A DNA stretch of 64,000 bases from Malania oleifera (taxonomy: Eukaryota > Streptophyta > Magnoliopsida > Santalales > Ximeniaceae): positions 16,949,388 to 17,013,387 of the forward strand of contig NC_080418.1 in the NCBI RefSeq assembly GCF_029873635.1. The letters run 5' to 3'. Position numbers and translations under genes: made by a program. Below, in pieces: positions 1 to 11,339 of this stretch (within the stretch, counting starts at the first letter, position 1; each line of letters begins with the position of its first letter). The notes under the pieces are model-generated. The model ran no database searches, was not told where the DNA came from, and saw nothing but the letters and a program-made list of their open reading frames with translations.

Positions 1-535
1 CATGCATTGGATGTAGGAATCCGAGCTAGCGTACCAGATGGGGTAACGTGCATCGGATGTAGGAATCCGAGCTAGCATACCAGGGGGAGTGGGGCCCACA
101 AACTGTGGGGGGCCCAATGGAAATATGTAGGGCCCACAAGCAATGTGGGGTCCACGAGCCATTTAAGGGTTATAGGAACCCAAGCCAGCAGGCACAAGCA
201 TGCCAAAGAAGGTAACGTGCATCGGATGTAGGAATCCGAGCTAGCCAGGGGGGTAACGTGCATCGGATGTAGGAATCCGAACTAGCATACCAAGAGATGT
301 GGGGCCCACAACACATGTGGGGCCCAATGGAGATATGTGGGGCCCATAAGCAATGTGGGACCTACAAAGATGTGTGGGGTCCACAAGCAGTGTGGGACCT
401 ACAAGGATGTGTGGGGTCCACAAGCAATGTGGGACCTACAAGGATGTGTGGGGTCCATAACCAGTGTGGGACCTACAAGAATGTGTGGGGTCCACAGCCA
501 GTGTGGGAAGGTTTTGACATAAGGTCTCCTCAGAA
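1..535. repeat. GC-rich minisatellite with two interleaved repeat families
   Basis: Two repeat types are visible. The first is a unit built on GGATGTAGGAATCCGAGCTAGC-like sequence, present about four times (near 9, 55, 222 and 263), usually followed by a few bases and GGGGTAACGTG. The second is a roughly 37-bp unit alternating TGTGGGGTCCACA and GTGGGACCTAC, in about four head-to-tail copies from about 372 to 510, with looser GTGGGGCCCAC relatives before it. The run of open frame seen here is a by-product of the repeat, not a gene. The array stops abruptly against the decayed pol sequence of the neighbouring gypsy element. Confidence 0.85.
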
Positions 536-1320
536 AGGCCTGGTTAAAATTGGGGTGTCTACAGGTAGCATCAAGGATCGCCTATACAGCTTTTGGTCTA
601 TAAGTGTGTACCTAGCAGCCTTCCTTCTTATCCTCGAAGACTACTTCCTATCATCTGGTAGAGACTCATCTCGAAGATATTGTATCAAGACAGTCTTTCG
701 GTATTCTTCATTTTCTTCTACTATCACGACTTTAACGTTGATCTCCTCATAAGTTGGTTTCTCTATTCTTTCCAGGTGGATAGCATTCTCCCAATCTAGT
801 TTTAAAGCTGAGGCTAATTTTTCTAGTGCATCAGCTTTTGTATTTTCTGCTCAGGGTATGTGTTCAATTTCAAACTAAAGGAATATCTGGATATATTCCT
901 GCGCCCTTTCCAGATATCTTTTCATCTTCTCATCTCTAGCTTCTAATTCACCTTTTACCTGCTCAACCACAAGTTGGGAATAGCTTGAGACTCGAAGTCA
1001 TTCCACTCCAAGAGATACTGATAGTTGTAACCCGGTCAGCAAGGCTTTGTACTCAGTATCGTTATTGCCTGTCGCAAACTACAACCGTAACGCGTACAAG
1101 ATTTCAGAACCATCTGGGGCCATAAGGATTAATCTTGCTCCTTCCTTGGCTTTGTTGGATGACACGTCTATGTGCAACACCCAAACATCTGAATCCTTCG
1201 AAATTTTATGGAATTGCTCCACCATGAAATTAGCTAAGACCTGGGCTTTAATTACAGGTCTTGGCTTGTAGTGGATGTTGAATTCCCCCAACTCAACCTA
1301 CCACCTTACTATCCTTCATG
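536..1320 (-). pseudogene. Gypsy RNase H remnant (pol 3' part)
   Basis: The best piece (1291-1079, minus) reads WVLHIDVSSNKAKEGARLIL followed by APDGSEILYALRL, the start of a plant gypsy RNase H with its first catalytic Asp in the HIDVSS motif. Downstream on the same strand, after stops and frame changes, a piece near 750-960 resembles the C-terminal ADAL motif region, and a piece near 540-640 resembles the linker before integrase (YTLIDQKLYRR). The reading stops at the minisatellite. No functional product is possible. The order RT then RNase H then integrase linker matches Ty3/gypsy. Confidence 0.75.
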
Positions 1321-1820
1321 ACGTTTCTGACTACTGAAGGATTTGCCTTAGCGGCAAGTTGGTTAGCATAATCACCTTGTGTAACTAAAAGTAGGGTCTT
1401 AACCTTCGAGCTGTGCAAATGATAGCGAAGGCTACCTTCTCTGCTGCCGTATAGTTGACCTCTACTCCGCGTAACACCTTGCTTGTATAGTATATAAGCT
1501 TGTGTTGCATGCCTTCTTCTCAGACTAGGACTGCACTTACTGCATGTTGAGTAGATGCCAGGTACAAGTAAAGGTCTTCTCTAGTTTTTGCTTTCATCGA
1601 AAGGGGTGGAGAACCAAGGTATTACTTAATCTGTTCGAAAGTCTTACCTTGCTCTTCTCCCTATTTGAATCCTCCCACCTTTCTCATTGCTTTAAAAGAA
1701 TGGCATGCACTTATCTCCTAAACAAGAGAAAACCTACTCAACGAAGCAATCCTCCCCGTTGGGACTTGAACCTCCTTTTTCGTTTAAGGAGCTCTCATTT
1801 CCATCAACGCTTGTATTTTA

Positions 1821-2700
1821 TCAGGGGTAGCTTCTATTCCCCATGTTGGTCACCATAAACCCTAGAAATTTTCCTGTAAAGACACCAAATACACATTTAG
1901 TAGGATTTAATCTCATTTTGTACCTGCGCAGCAACTTGAATGCCCTACCTAAATCCTTGCAGTGCTTCTTCGCCTTTAAAATTTTTACTAGCATGTCATC
2001 AACATAAGCCTCCATGGTATTCCTTAGTAAATCTTTGAATATTTTGTTCACCAGCCTCTAGTAGGTCGCTTTTGCATTCTTTAATTCGAAGGGCATCACT
2101 CTGTAGCAATATAGCCCCCTTTCGGTGATGAGCAAAGTTTTCTCCTCATCATCAAGATGCATACCAATTTGGTTGTCACCTGAGTATACATCCATGAAGT
2201 TTAGGAGCTTATGTCCAGATGTGGCATCCACAACTAGTCGATCCCTGGAAAGGGGAAGCCATCCTTGGGGCATGCTTTGTTCAAGTTTGTGAAATCGATG
2301 TAGGTTTGCCATTTTCTGTTTTCTTTTTTACTAGAACAACATTACAGAGCCATTCCGGATAATTGACTCCCCTGACAAAGTTAGCTTTAAAAAGTTTGCT
2401 TACCTCTTCATTAATCACCTTGACTCACTCTAGGGCGAAAATCCTCTTTTTCTACTTCACGGGTCGATGGTTCAGGTTCACCTGTAATTTATGCTTAATG
2501 ATTGTGGAGTGATCGTCGATATGTCATTAGCTAACCAGGCAAAGATCACATATTCGCCCAACAATCGGATCAACTCTTTTTTTAAGGACTTCGCTAAATG
2601 GCTCCCAATTTGGACACACCTCTCCTGGTCCCCTTTTATTGGAATACTCATGAGATCATCATCTAGCATGCTGATATGCGAGTATTCCCCTCTTACCACT
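1821..2700 (-). pseudogene. Gypsy reverse transcriptase remnant
   Basis: Three pieces on the minus strand give an almost complete RT. 2699-2478 carries the pre-RT segment with VIFAW. 2312-2058 carries the palm region with DATSGHKLLNFMDVYSGDNQ and the YCYRVMPF motif. 2051-1821 carries the catalytic box AYVDDMLVK and the thumb-side LNPTKCVFGV. The joins are broken by stops and frame shifts, and no open frame spans the domain. Motif wording is closest to the Tat/Ogre group. It sits between protease (higher coordinates) and RNase H (lower), as expected. Confidence 0.85.
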
Positions 2701-2731
2701 AGATCTTCAATGGCTAGGGTCTCTCATGCCT

Positions 2732-3076
2732 CTATTTTACCTTCAAGTGGTAGGTGGAGGTCACAGCTTGGGTTGCATTGAGTGTTGGGCGGCCTAGTAT
2801 GATGTTGTAGACCAAAGGACGATCAACCACCAGCAAGTCTGTCATCACGTTAATTTGCTGCAAAGATATCCCCATTGCCAAAGGAAGAGTTATCGTACCC
2901 ATAGGATGGACTACATCTCCCCTAAACCCGACCAAGGGTTTGGAGATTGGTTTCAGCTGCTCTCTTCCAATCTTCGTCTCCTGTAGCACCGACAAGAAGA
3001 TTATGTCGGCTGAACTCTCATTTTCCACCAGCACCCTCCTTATTCGGTAATTGGCCACCAGTAGCAACACTGCCAA
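2732..3076 (-). pseudogene. Gypsy aspartic protease remnant
   Basis: A 114-codon open stretch reads LVENESSADIIFLSVL, where a retropepsin would have DxGSSAD; the first catalytic region is altered (ENESSAD). It continues through PLVGFRGDVVHPMGTITLPL and ends with YNIILGRPTLNATQAV, the ILGRP motif that closes plant gypsy proteases. It lies between the gag zinc-knuckle piece and RT. The order and the ILGRP motif make the assignment secure. Changes around the active site suggest no activity. Confidence 0.8.
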
Positions 3077-3187
3077 GGCATCATCGTGAGGCTGCTACAC
3101 ACCTTCTTCATCTTCTCTAGTGAAGGTGATAGCATCCTCGTGCTTCTATTTTTCGTGATTCTACTCTTTTCCTTCTATCAAGAGCAC

Positions 3188-3458
3188 CTATTTTGTGTAC
3201 CTTTTTCGGGCACCTCCACTATCTCTTCTGCTGGTTAGTTCGCCAAAAATCACAACAATCTCTCCCACAATCTGCTCTTTTTTCTGTTTTACCTCTGGCT
3301 TCTTATACTCACGAGCTTCTATTCGGTTGTCTTCTCTTTTCACAAACCCTAATAGATATCCTTTCTTTATCAGGGCCTTAATTTTGTTCTTTAAGTGGAT
3401 GCATTCTTCCATGTCATGTCCATTATCTCTATGGAATTGATAGAATTTGGACATGTTT
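3188..3458 (-). pseudogene. Gypsy gag, C-terminal part beyond the insertion
   Basis: The reading is SKFYQFHRDNGHDMEECIHL and continues with a Lys-rich stretch to GYLLGFVKRED. This is the C-terminal gag segment typical of Tat/Ogre elements (Y/FxxFHRDxGHDTEEC). Its N-terminal side is cut exactly at the insertion boundary at 3458 and resumes at 5937 on the far side, with no residues lost. After about 88 residues a stop leads to the protease region. Confidence 0.8.
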
Positions 3459-3489
3459 TGTAATGCCTCAAAAAATTATATGCATGGAA

Positions 3490-3795
3490 GTGTAAAATAT
3501 ATATATATATATATATTAAATATTAATTATTAATTAATTAATTAATTATTATTAAACTAAAATAAATAAATAAATAACATAATAAGATATATATATTATT
3601 AATATAATATAATAAAGTAATGTTATAATATTTTACATATATATATATATATAGAATCTTACTTAGGAAACTTCCCGAGGTTTGATTTCAATTGAAATCA
3701 AACAGAAAGCTCTCACCCCCCCCCCCCTTTTATTCTCGCCAAACTCTCTCATCTCTCTTAGCTCTCTCCATGCTCTCTCTCTCTCTCTCTCTATC

Positions 3796-3846
<51 letters not shown>

Positions 3847-3850
3847 AGAT
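3490..3850. repeat. AT and CT microsatellites inside the LTR
   Basis: Runs of TA (about 3497-3515 and 3636-3652), TAAT repeats near 3525-3550, and a CT run of about 75 bp (3769-3843). The Ser/Leu or Arg/Glu frames here come from the repeat, not from genes. Confidence 0.9.
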
Positions 3851-5867
3851 CTCTCCCCACCCGTAAGTCAAATCAAAAAATGAACACCACCACGAGGTCC
3901 CAACTTCGATTCTTAACAAGTTAATCGGAGCAGATTTTAGGTTTAGGCTTCTTAGGCACCACTCCTGGGATAAGGTAAGGGGAATAAATTATGGTTTATT
4001 TATTGAATTGTAGTATTTGATTAAATTAGATTTCTGGAAATATTTTGGAATTAAGTTAAACTGTAGGGATTTGATTAAATTAGATTTTTGGGAATGTTTT
4101 GGAATTAGATTAAATTACGGGGATTTGATCATATTGGTTTAAATATGTTAGAAATTAAATTTAAATATGGGAAGTAGATCATACCCACGTTTTTTTTTTC
4201 GGTTAGAATTTAACTGGTTAATGGGAACATGTGAGCTTAGGGATGTTAAGATAGTAATTATTCTGGGATTTAGCTGATTAAGCTAAAATATACAAGCACA
4301 CGGATTTGTGCGAACGCCGTAGGCATTGCTTTAGGATCCCTGCAAGTATTTTTCTAGAAATCAGGTAAGGGGATAGATTATGTCAAGTATTTTCAAAAAA
4401 TTCACCCATTAATTCATAGTATTTAATTATAGAAATGATATAATTTTTCAGAATATTCTGGCATATGAGAATTATGATTACAAGTTATTATATTTTTTGG
4501 AAACTATGTGTTTGAGTTAAGTAAACCCTAAAAGTTGATTTAATATTATTTTTCAGCAAAATATATTCTTCCTAGACAGTTAGCATATTATAAAATAATA
4601 CTCAAATTGTGTGGCATGAGTATGAATATTTTATTGCAGATATTAGTATGCTAGATTATTTTATGATTACATAAAACAAGCATGATTTGATAACAATTTT
4701 TAGAAAAACTATAAACAATACAAAAATTATGATATTTTTCAGTCTATCATGACAATTCAGTTTTAGCCGGCCTAGTGCTGTGACAATTCAGTTTTAGCTG
4801 GCCTAGTGTCATGATCAGTTTTAATATGACAATTTATTCAGAAATTATGAAATGAAAAATTTTATACAGAAACATGTATACACCAGATTTTATTCAGATG
4901 TATGAAAATGATATTTATGTACAGAAATATTATGTGGAATGTACAATATGGTAGCAGAACCCTAATGGATCATCCAGACTCAGAGCACGGTACCATTGCT
5001 ATTCAAATTAGACATCCTATGAAGCCACACTATTAGATATGGTGTAGGTGGATGGCAATCGATTGTGCCTCAGAGAAGAGTAGACTAGTCCCCCTGGCAG
5101 TCCAGACTAGGATGGGTAGGCCAATCGTACTTTAGTTTTAGTTTAAGTTTAGTTTGACTTAACCTGGTAGGCTAGCCATGGTTAAATCCAGCCTTCAAGC
5201 CGCACAATCCGAATCATACGAGGTTAATTCATGACTTAGCCTTCCATCCAATGAAAAATTTCAGAATTACATAGATATGGCAGATGATTTACATGTATAT
5301 AAAAATTTATTATGACTAAGTATACTTATATTGAAAAATATGATTCTATCAGATTTTTATAATTATGAGTACAAATTTACATGATTTATCAGTTACAATC
5401 AATTCAGTTACAGTTAATTACTTACAATATATGTTTATAACACACCAGAACTCATGTTGTCACACACTGATAATAATCTATCCCATCTTACTAAGAGGTG
5501 TCTCACCCAAAAAATTCGAACATTTCAGGAAATCCAGACAGATTAGCAGAACGAGCTCTGAGGTAGAGGAGATCTTAGTATTGTGATATTCTGGGTCAGT
5601 GTTTTGGGTTAGGGATATGTTTTGTGTAATCCCTAGGGTATTTTATGGATTTTTAGGGATGGTTATATATATTTGGAGACAGTAGGACTCTAGTATTGTA
5701 TATGAGACTTAGATGCATTATGTTTTCCGCTGTAGTAATAGTATGTACTTATGGACAGGTATATCCCCAGGACCCCATCCCGAGTCCGGGTTGACTATGT
5801 GGATATTATTATTGGTATCAGAGTATTTTTATATTTATAGCAACAAAATTTTTGGGGCATCACAGTT

Positions 5868-5879
5868 TGGTATCAGAGC
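5868..5879 (+). other. Primer-binding site (initiator Met tRNA type)
   Basis: TGGTATCAGAGC lies four bases after the LTR end ATCACA. This exact string is the usual plant retroelement primer site. Confidence 0.85.
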
Positions 5880-5936
5880 TTTATATGATAAGAAAAAGAA
5901 AAAAATATAGTAGAAATTTTGGGTCGTGACATGTTT

Positions 5937-7121
5937 TTCTTATGCGATTGTGAGCGCATAGGCTCAGGCCACGAAACATACCCTCTTTCTTTGATATGCA
6001 TTAGAACGTTGACTCGTGAGACATTTAGGAGAGTATATGATTGGAACTTAGCTACATGTTCTATCCCCTTGGAGCTGCTCTGCGGCTTGCTACTTTCTTG
6101 TTTCTTTCCTACTCTGGTTGTCTCCTCCATATCTCTAGAGCCCTTTATTTTCATTTCAGTTTGGTTTCTCCTCACGTACATCACCTCCTCCAGGTTGATA
6201 TATTTCTGAGCTCATGCCATCAGTTCTCCCATATCGGCTGGGGGTTGCTTCCCTAGTGAGTACAAGAAGTCCCCCTAGCTGGAGAGCCATTGTTAGGGCC
6301 GCCACTGCTACCCCGTGATCCAAGTTTCGAATCTGCAAGGTTGCAATCACAAAACAGCACATAAACTTCTTCAATGTTTCCCTTTCTCCTTGGACTAGGC
6401 TCGTCAAATGATCTGAGGTTTTGGCTATTTTGCGACTGCTGATGAAGTGCTCCATGAACTGCTGCTCCATTTCAAAAAAGGAACCGATGGAACCAGGCTT
6501 TAGAGTGGATGCAAATACCCAGCACATGATAGCATCTGGTGCACCTTACAATTGCATTAACACTATAAAGGTATCTAGGTGATCAACAAGATTGAACGAG
6601 CCTTCATACCTCTCAAAACTAGGCATTTTGAACTTACCAGGTAGGGGAACACTCATTAGTTCTCTAGTGAAGGGTGAGTATAAAGACTTCAGCGAAGAGT
6701 CCCTGGAGGATAAGTTGGTGCGAGCTTCCTTCATCATCTTCTCTAGTTGATCAATTCTCTTGAATCTTTCCTCCAGTTCATTTGATCGCTGCTCGTTGAT
6801 TCCCACACTATTTGCATCCTCCACCTTCTTTGCGGGGTCGGCCTTTTCATCGATCTCTTGTGGGACTGCAGCTTTTTCGTGGGACTCAGGATCTACTTGC
6901 TTATGATGGGGAACGAGTTCTTTATGATCCTTCTGTTGTAGGATCATATTGAACATGTCCTCCATCTTTTTTTGGGAAGCCGTCATGTCTTCCATCCTTT
7001 TTTGGAAAGTAAGGAACTCACCTCTCGTCACGCTGGAATGGTCACTTGGTGTAGAGTGTATGGATTGGGGTGACCGATCACCCTTTGCAGGCTTTGACTT
7101 TGAACTATTGGATGTGGTCAT
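5937..7121 (-). pseudogene. Gypsy gag, N-terminal and central part
   Basis: The minus-strand reading starts at 7121 with a Ser/Lys-rich, charged N-terminus holding a coiled-coil-like stretch (RMEDMTASQKKMEDMFN). The conserved gag core follows (KFKMPSFERYEGSFN, then GAPDAIMC after a stop). Between STL and KPGSIGSF the usual few residues are missing, which points to a small internal deletion. Beyond a frame change the reading reaches SYTLLNVSRVNVLMHIK and KERGYVSWP, the region just before the plant gypsy zinc-finger-like FHRDNGHD segment. That segment lies beyond the inserted element, at 3458-3188. Confidence 0.8.
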
Positions 7122-7156
7122 GATTCAAGGATTGAAAAATAAAAAAACCTCTCAAG

Positions 7157-7182
7157 AATGGTTCCCACGAACGACATCAACT
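7157..7182 (-). other. Probable primer-binding site of the Tat-type element
   Basis: On the minus strand, just inside the presumed LTR end (GAGCAACA), lies TGATGTCGTTCGTGGGAACC, a decayed form of the TGGCGCCGTCxGTGGGAA site used by Tat/Ogre elements. Its position between the LTR-like sequence and gag fits. Confidence 0.5.
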
Positions 7183-7503
7183 GTTGCTCAATAAAGTTGA
7201 ACGATCTTTGGAGATGTTCCTTGATCACGACCACCTTAAAGAGAGAAAGTATAAATGGCTTGGAAGACCTAGGATGTACTCCAGGGGATCACTCTGATGC
7301 CTAAGTAAGGGACTTAATCGAGAGGTTTAATGCAACAGTAAAGAATAGGTTGGAATAAGATGCCCTTACCTCCTCTCCAAATCCCTTTTTATAGTAGTGG
7401 AATTTGACCTTGTGGTGATATGGTTTTAATGGGCGCATTATTGCGCAAGCGTGAATCGCTCTAACCTTTAAGAGCATTGACTTGGATGACTTGGTAACTC
7501 CCA
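7182..7503 (-). repeat. Presumed 5' LTR of the Tat-type element
   Basis: On the minus strand this begins TGTGGGAGTTACC (at 7503) and ends GAGCAACA (at 7182), giving TG...CA ends. A promoter-like TATAAAAAGGG lies at about 7398-7388. The inner boundary is set by the primer site; the outer boundary is only inferred, because no second LTR lies in the window to compare. Confidence 0.45.
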
Positions 7504-9700
7504 CATTAATGAGTGCTTTGGTCTTCTCACATGTTTATGGAAATAGTTATAATGAGTGGGGTCAAATTACAGTCTTCCTATTTAATGAGGATATTTTTGG
7601 GGTATATAAGTTGCTTATTGTTGTTATTTTTCTACAATTAGATGCTTGAATTTGATTTTTAAAGGATCATTAGATTGTGCAAGGTGATTCTATGGTGAAG
7701 AATAGGAGAATAGTTAGTAGTGATGAAGTTGCTTCAAATGAAAAGGCTAAGGGCAATGCAAAGGATAAGATCCATGTGAATTGCAAGACGAGCTTGTGGC
7801 GAATGATTTTAAATAGAGAATATGCATTATCAGTGAGTCATCCATGTAATGGTTGTGAATAAATAAAGAATATGCACATATTATTCAGTCATGCATGGAA
7901 GAACTAACATTCAATTTTCAAAACCCATCAATTTTGACATTAGTAGACTTTGATTTTCAATTAAATGTGAGTGAATTCCTTGCAAAACAAAAATAAAAAA
8001 ATAAAAATAAAAAAAAATGGAAAACATGGGATTAAATCTTATTGTAAAGCAAGCGAGCTGGTAAAATCATGTTGATGTGATGATTTTATAAGATATTTGG
8101 GCAAGTGATTTCTTAAACATATCAAGGACAATGCATAATCCATTTATCTTGGGCCTAGATAATGTGTCGGACTCCTTAGAAAGCTTTTATTATCATAGTT
8201 TGTGAAGGATGTAGCTTCGACTCAAAGCCTTTGAGAAAATTGAACAAGGTGAGCATTGAAAATTTAGTTGTATCGCTTCACCAAGATTGGGTTAGGAAGA
8301 ATTTTTTTCCTAAAAATTTTAATGTTTCATTAATTACTCGAGCTCTAGAGCATACAAAGGAGAGTTAGTCCTTGAAATGTAAAAAGAATGGCAAAAATGC
8401 TTGAAGCATTAGAAGCAAAAGCTTAAATGGATGGATAGAGGCTCAAACCAGGAAGCTATTCAAATTATAGCTTTGATGGCTTTGAAAATCGAATAACTCC
8501 CACCCAATGAACCACTTAAACTTACCATTTACATAGAGAAATTTTGGTTCCATTTTTCAAATCAAGAGTGCAGGTTTTCTTATAGTAAATGAGTCCTTTA
8601 TTTTTATTTTTATTTTTGTAAAAAAATGCTGAGAATGGTGAGAGTTGATAATGCAAACTTTTGGCATTGATGTGTTCCCTACTATGAACTTATGAAGGTT
8701 ATTTATCCATCGTTTTAAAAGGTGGTTAAAAAATAAAAACTTTATTGTCCTTACCAAACAATGTTCTAAGTTGAGCTGAAGGATTCAAATGCACTACAAA
8801 TTTCTTAAAGAAACATTAAGAGGTTAAAACATTCAAATAAACCAATAAATGTAAGATCGTGTATGCTTAAAAAAAAAAAACATAGACATTACACCTGCTT
8901 CTTATTATGTAACATTCACTACTCTTGCATAGGTTAGTATTATGTTGCGCTATCCATTACTACTATTTAAATCCATGTTATACGTCATCTATCATTGGTT
9001 GGTTGAAAATAAAATTAATACTGGTTGGAATTAGAAATCTTTCAAAGTTGATGAGTGGGTTAATGCCATTGTAGGATATAAATGGATGTGAAAATTATTG
9101 GTGATAAAACTCATATTGGCGAGTGAATCTCAAATATCCTTGTCGCACTTCTTGTAAAGCGTCCAAATCTAATCGGCAAGATGGTCTACAAAAGATGGAA
9201 AATGTGTAAAGCACTTGAAATATAAGATGACTATTTATGTATGTAAAAGTATAGATTAGAATAAATTAGTTTCAATAATCAAATTCCTACATGTATAAAT
9301 CTATGTTTTATTATTATATATAATTTCTTAATAATAATAATAATAATAATAATAGTAGACAATGTAGGAAAAGCCAATATAATGAAGAACAATATATTTT
9401 TATTTTGCTTTTGTGTCAGTTGTAAGATTTATTAGATGGCTTAGTAGGCCAGGCCTAAACCCAAATTTTAATGGGCTCAAAAATAGTACAACTGTCCTAT
9501 TGCCTATTGGGCCTGTGCCTTCACGGCGGCGGAGACAGAGTTGAAGGAAATGGGCTCATGGCTTTTGCAGGGTATCAATTTTACCAAACCCTCTTCATTT
9601 AATTTCCTGCTGATTGCTGACCAAAATTTATCACGTGCGAATGCACGTCCACTTAAAAAAATAAATAAATAAAATTTTAGAATAATAGAAGCAAAGAGCG
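7504..9700. other. AT-rich stretch without recognisable genes
   Basis: I see short open frames only (none with known motifs), A-tracts near 7985-8020 and 8868-8880, and an AAT microsatellite at about 9329-9354. Decayed transposon sequence is possible, but nothing supports a specific call. Confidence 0.6.
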
Positions 9701-9710
9701 CATTATTATC

Positions 9711-9913
9711 TTTTTTTTATTTTTTTTATAATCTAGAGATTTCAGTCACCATCGCGCCACTTTAGACACCATGGTGCCCCACCAAACCCGGAGCGGTGAA
9801 AGTCGCTCTTGCCCATTGACGCACTTCCGGCAATTCACTAACATAATGACTCAAGGGAGAATCGAACCCATGACATTGGATTCACCAAAGCCGCCTTTTC
9901 GAGAGATTACCAC
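9711..9913 (-). mobile_element. Candidate tRNA-derived SINE
   Basis: On the minus strand the piece begins GTGGTAATCTCTCG (possible A box). About 45 bp later it has GGTTCGATTCTCC (9868-9856), a close match to the RNA polymerase III B box. It ends in an A-rich tail (T-rich on the plus strand, 9711-9728). About 200 bp with A box, B box and A-tail is the layout of a plant SINE. I could not see a clear target duplication, so the call is tentative. Confidence 0.45.
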
Positions 9914-10428
9914 ATATATTTGTGTTTAACTAGACAACATTTATCTGCTCGCTCATTCTTCTTAAAGTGAAAGGTAGAATTAAATTAGAAATATTTTTCT
10001 AATATTGTCAATTGTTATTATTTGAAAGATATAAGTTTTACATTTCCATTTGCATTACATTTACATTTATATTTGCATTTCATTTATATTTATATTAAGC
10101 AGTACATATAAATAAATACCTGCTGCTCTTGTATTTTTACATAATACACAGATAATAAAAAAAAATTCTCTCTTTCTCGCATTAGTCTCTCCAGTTCTTC
10201 TTCACTCACTTCCACTTCTCCACAAAGATTTTTGGCCTTTCTTCCTGCGATCCTAAGTAACAAAATCGGGGGCATGTGCTTTTCCTATTTCCTTGGTTCC
10301 AATCTTGGTATAGAACTACGTCGTTTTGTGCAACCATTACATAATTTTGGGATGGGTGCTGCTTCTTCTTTTTCTTTTTCTTTTTCTTTTTTCTTTTCAT
10401 GATTTTAATATTGGCACAAAATAATAAG

Positions 10429-11060
10429 GGTTCATTTAGTTACGAAAAATAGTTTTAATTTATTTTGTTTTATTTTTTCAAAAAATTTTAAAAATATAGC
10501 TAATTTATTATTTTTAAAATGTCTATAAAATAAATGGACAATAATAAATAATTTTTACATTGTTTGCTTGCGAAAATAATTTTCTTTCTAGTTTTATTTT
10601 TTTTTAAATTATAAAATGTCACCTTATTTTTCAATTCTCAAAAATTATAAAATAAAAAATTTGGGAAACATTTTTTTTTATTATTTTTGTAGATTTCTAA
10701 CTCTTACTTTGCTTATGAGAGCATGGAATTCGGATCTTGATTTTAATTTGTGTTAATTATGTACATAGTTTCTTCTAAATTTACACAACTCCAAATTCTA
10801 CCCCCAAAAATCTATGGTCCCAAATATTACTTTATAACTTTTCTAAAACAATTAAAAAACAAGTTGTTTCTTTTTTAATTGTAATTATTTTGAAATTTAG
10901 AAATAAAAAAATGAAAAATTATTTTTGCACATTTAAACAAACTCTTTATTTTTTACCTTTTAAAATGAATCTTTAAAAACAAAAAAATAAGTTAAAATTT
11001 TTATAGTTCTTTAGAAAACTAAAAATAAAAATAAAAAATATATTTCACAACTAAACGACC
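10429..11060. mobile_element. Candidate degenerate MITE
   Basis: The left end GGTTCATTTAGTTACGAAAA and the right end, read in reverse, GGTCGTTTAGTTGTGAAATA form imperfect inverted terminal repeats about 630 bp apart. The interior is very AT-rich, has no coding sequence and contains inverted A/T-rich blocks. The layout fits a non-autonomous DNA element; superfamily and target duplication are unclear. Confidence 0.45.
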
Positions 11061-11235
11061 ATAACAACTTTTGAGTTTTCTATGTGGGACCATAACAACG
11101 ACATTTTGACTATTATTTTAAATGAATGCATAAACATCGAAAGGATAAAAACTAAAAATAAAATACAAAAAAGGAAAATTTTGAATTTTTTTCAAATTAA
11201 ACCAAATTTCAACACTTTTTTAAAATTTTCATATA

Positions 11236-11325
11236 TTTATATATACACATACATACATACATACATTATATATATATACACACACACACATACACATGCA
11301 CCGACATGCGCACATACACATATAT
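11236..11325. repeat. Compound (CATA)n/(TA)n/(CA)n microsatellite
   Basis: A run of CATA, TATA and CACA dinucleotide repeats immediately before the readable start of the LINE. Confidence 0.9.
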
Positions 11326-11339
11326 TGTGCAGATTAAAA

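Larger units (their letters stand above)
3459..5931 (+). mobile_element. Chromovirus-type LTR retroelement reduced to one LTR plus primer site
   Basis: The ends are TGTAATGCC and GGGTCGTGACA, flanked by the 5-bp duplication TGTTT (3454-3458 and 5932-5936). The 5' LTR is about 2.4 kb (3459-5864, ending GGGGCATCACA). It is followed at once by TTGGTATCAGAGCT, a standard initiator-Met primer site, then about 35 bp of internal sequence and about 20 bp matching the end of an LTR (AAATTTTGGGTCGTGACA). So the element lost nearly all its interior and most of its 3' LTR by a deletion that kept both outer ends. LTR landmarks, such as a segment near 5495 and one near 4990 (CACGGTACCATTGCTA), recur in opposite orientation in the Tekay-type element at 53-62 kb, so they are probably related. 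Confidence 0.85.
536..7503 (-). mobile_element. Decayed Tat/Ogre-type Ty3/gypsy element, split by a later LTR insertion
   Basis: Read on the minus strand, the order is LTR-like sequence (7503-7182), primer site, gag, protease, reverse transcriptase and RNase H. The element ends in pol at the minisatellite near 535, so integrase and the 3' LTR are not in the window. Gag wording such as GAPDAIMC and the RT wording DATSGHKLL and YRVMPF are typical of the Tat branch. It carries many stops and frameshifts. Sequence from 3459 to 5931 is a separate element inserted inside gag; across it the gag reading resumes in register. Lineage is inferred from remembered family motifs, not from a search. Confidence 0.85.

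Noticed and set aside
297..752. 151-codon open frame over the minisatellite
   Set aside because: A by-product of the 37-bp repeat; it runs into antisense gypsy pol sequence.
3663..3924. Ser/Leu-rich and Arg/Glu-rich open frames on both strands
   Set aside because: They are translations of a CT/GA microsatellite inside an LTR.
9560..9920. tRNA gene suggested by the GGTTCGATTC box
   Set aside because: No cloverleaf or acceptor stem can be drawn; a SINE fits better.
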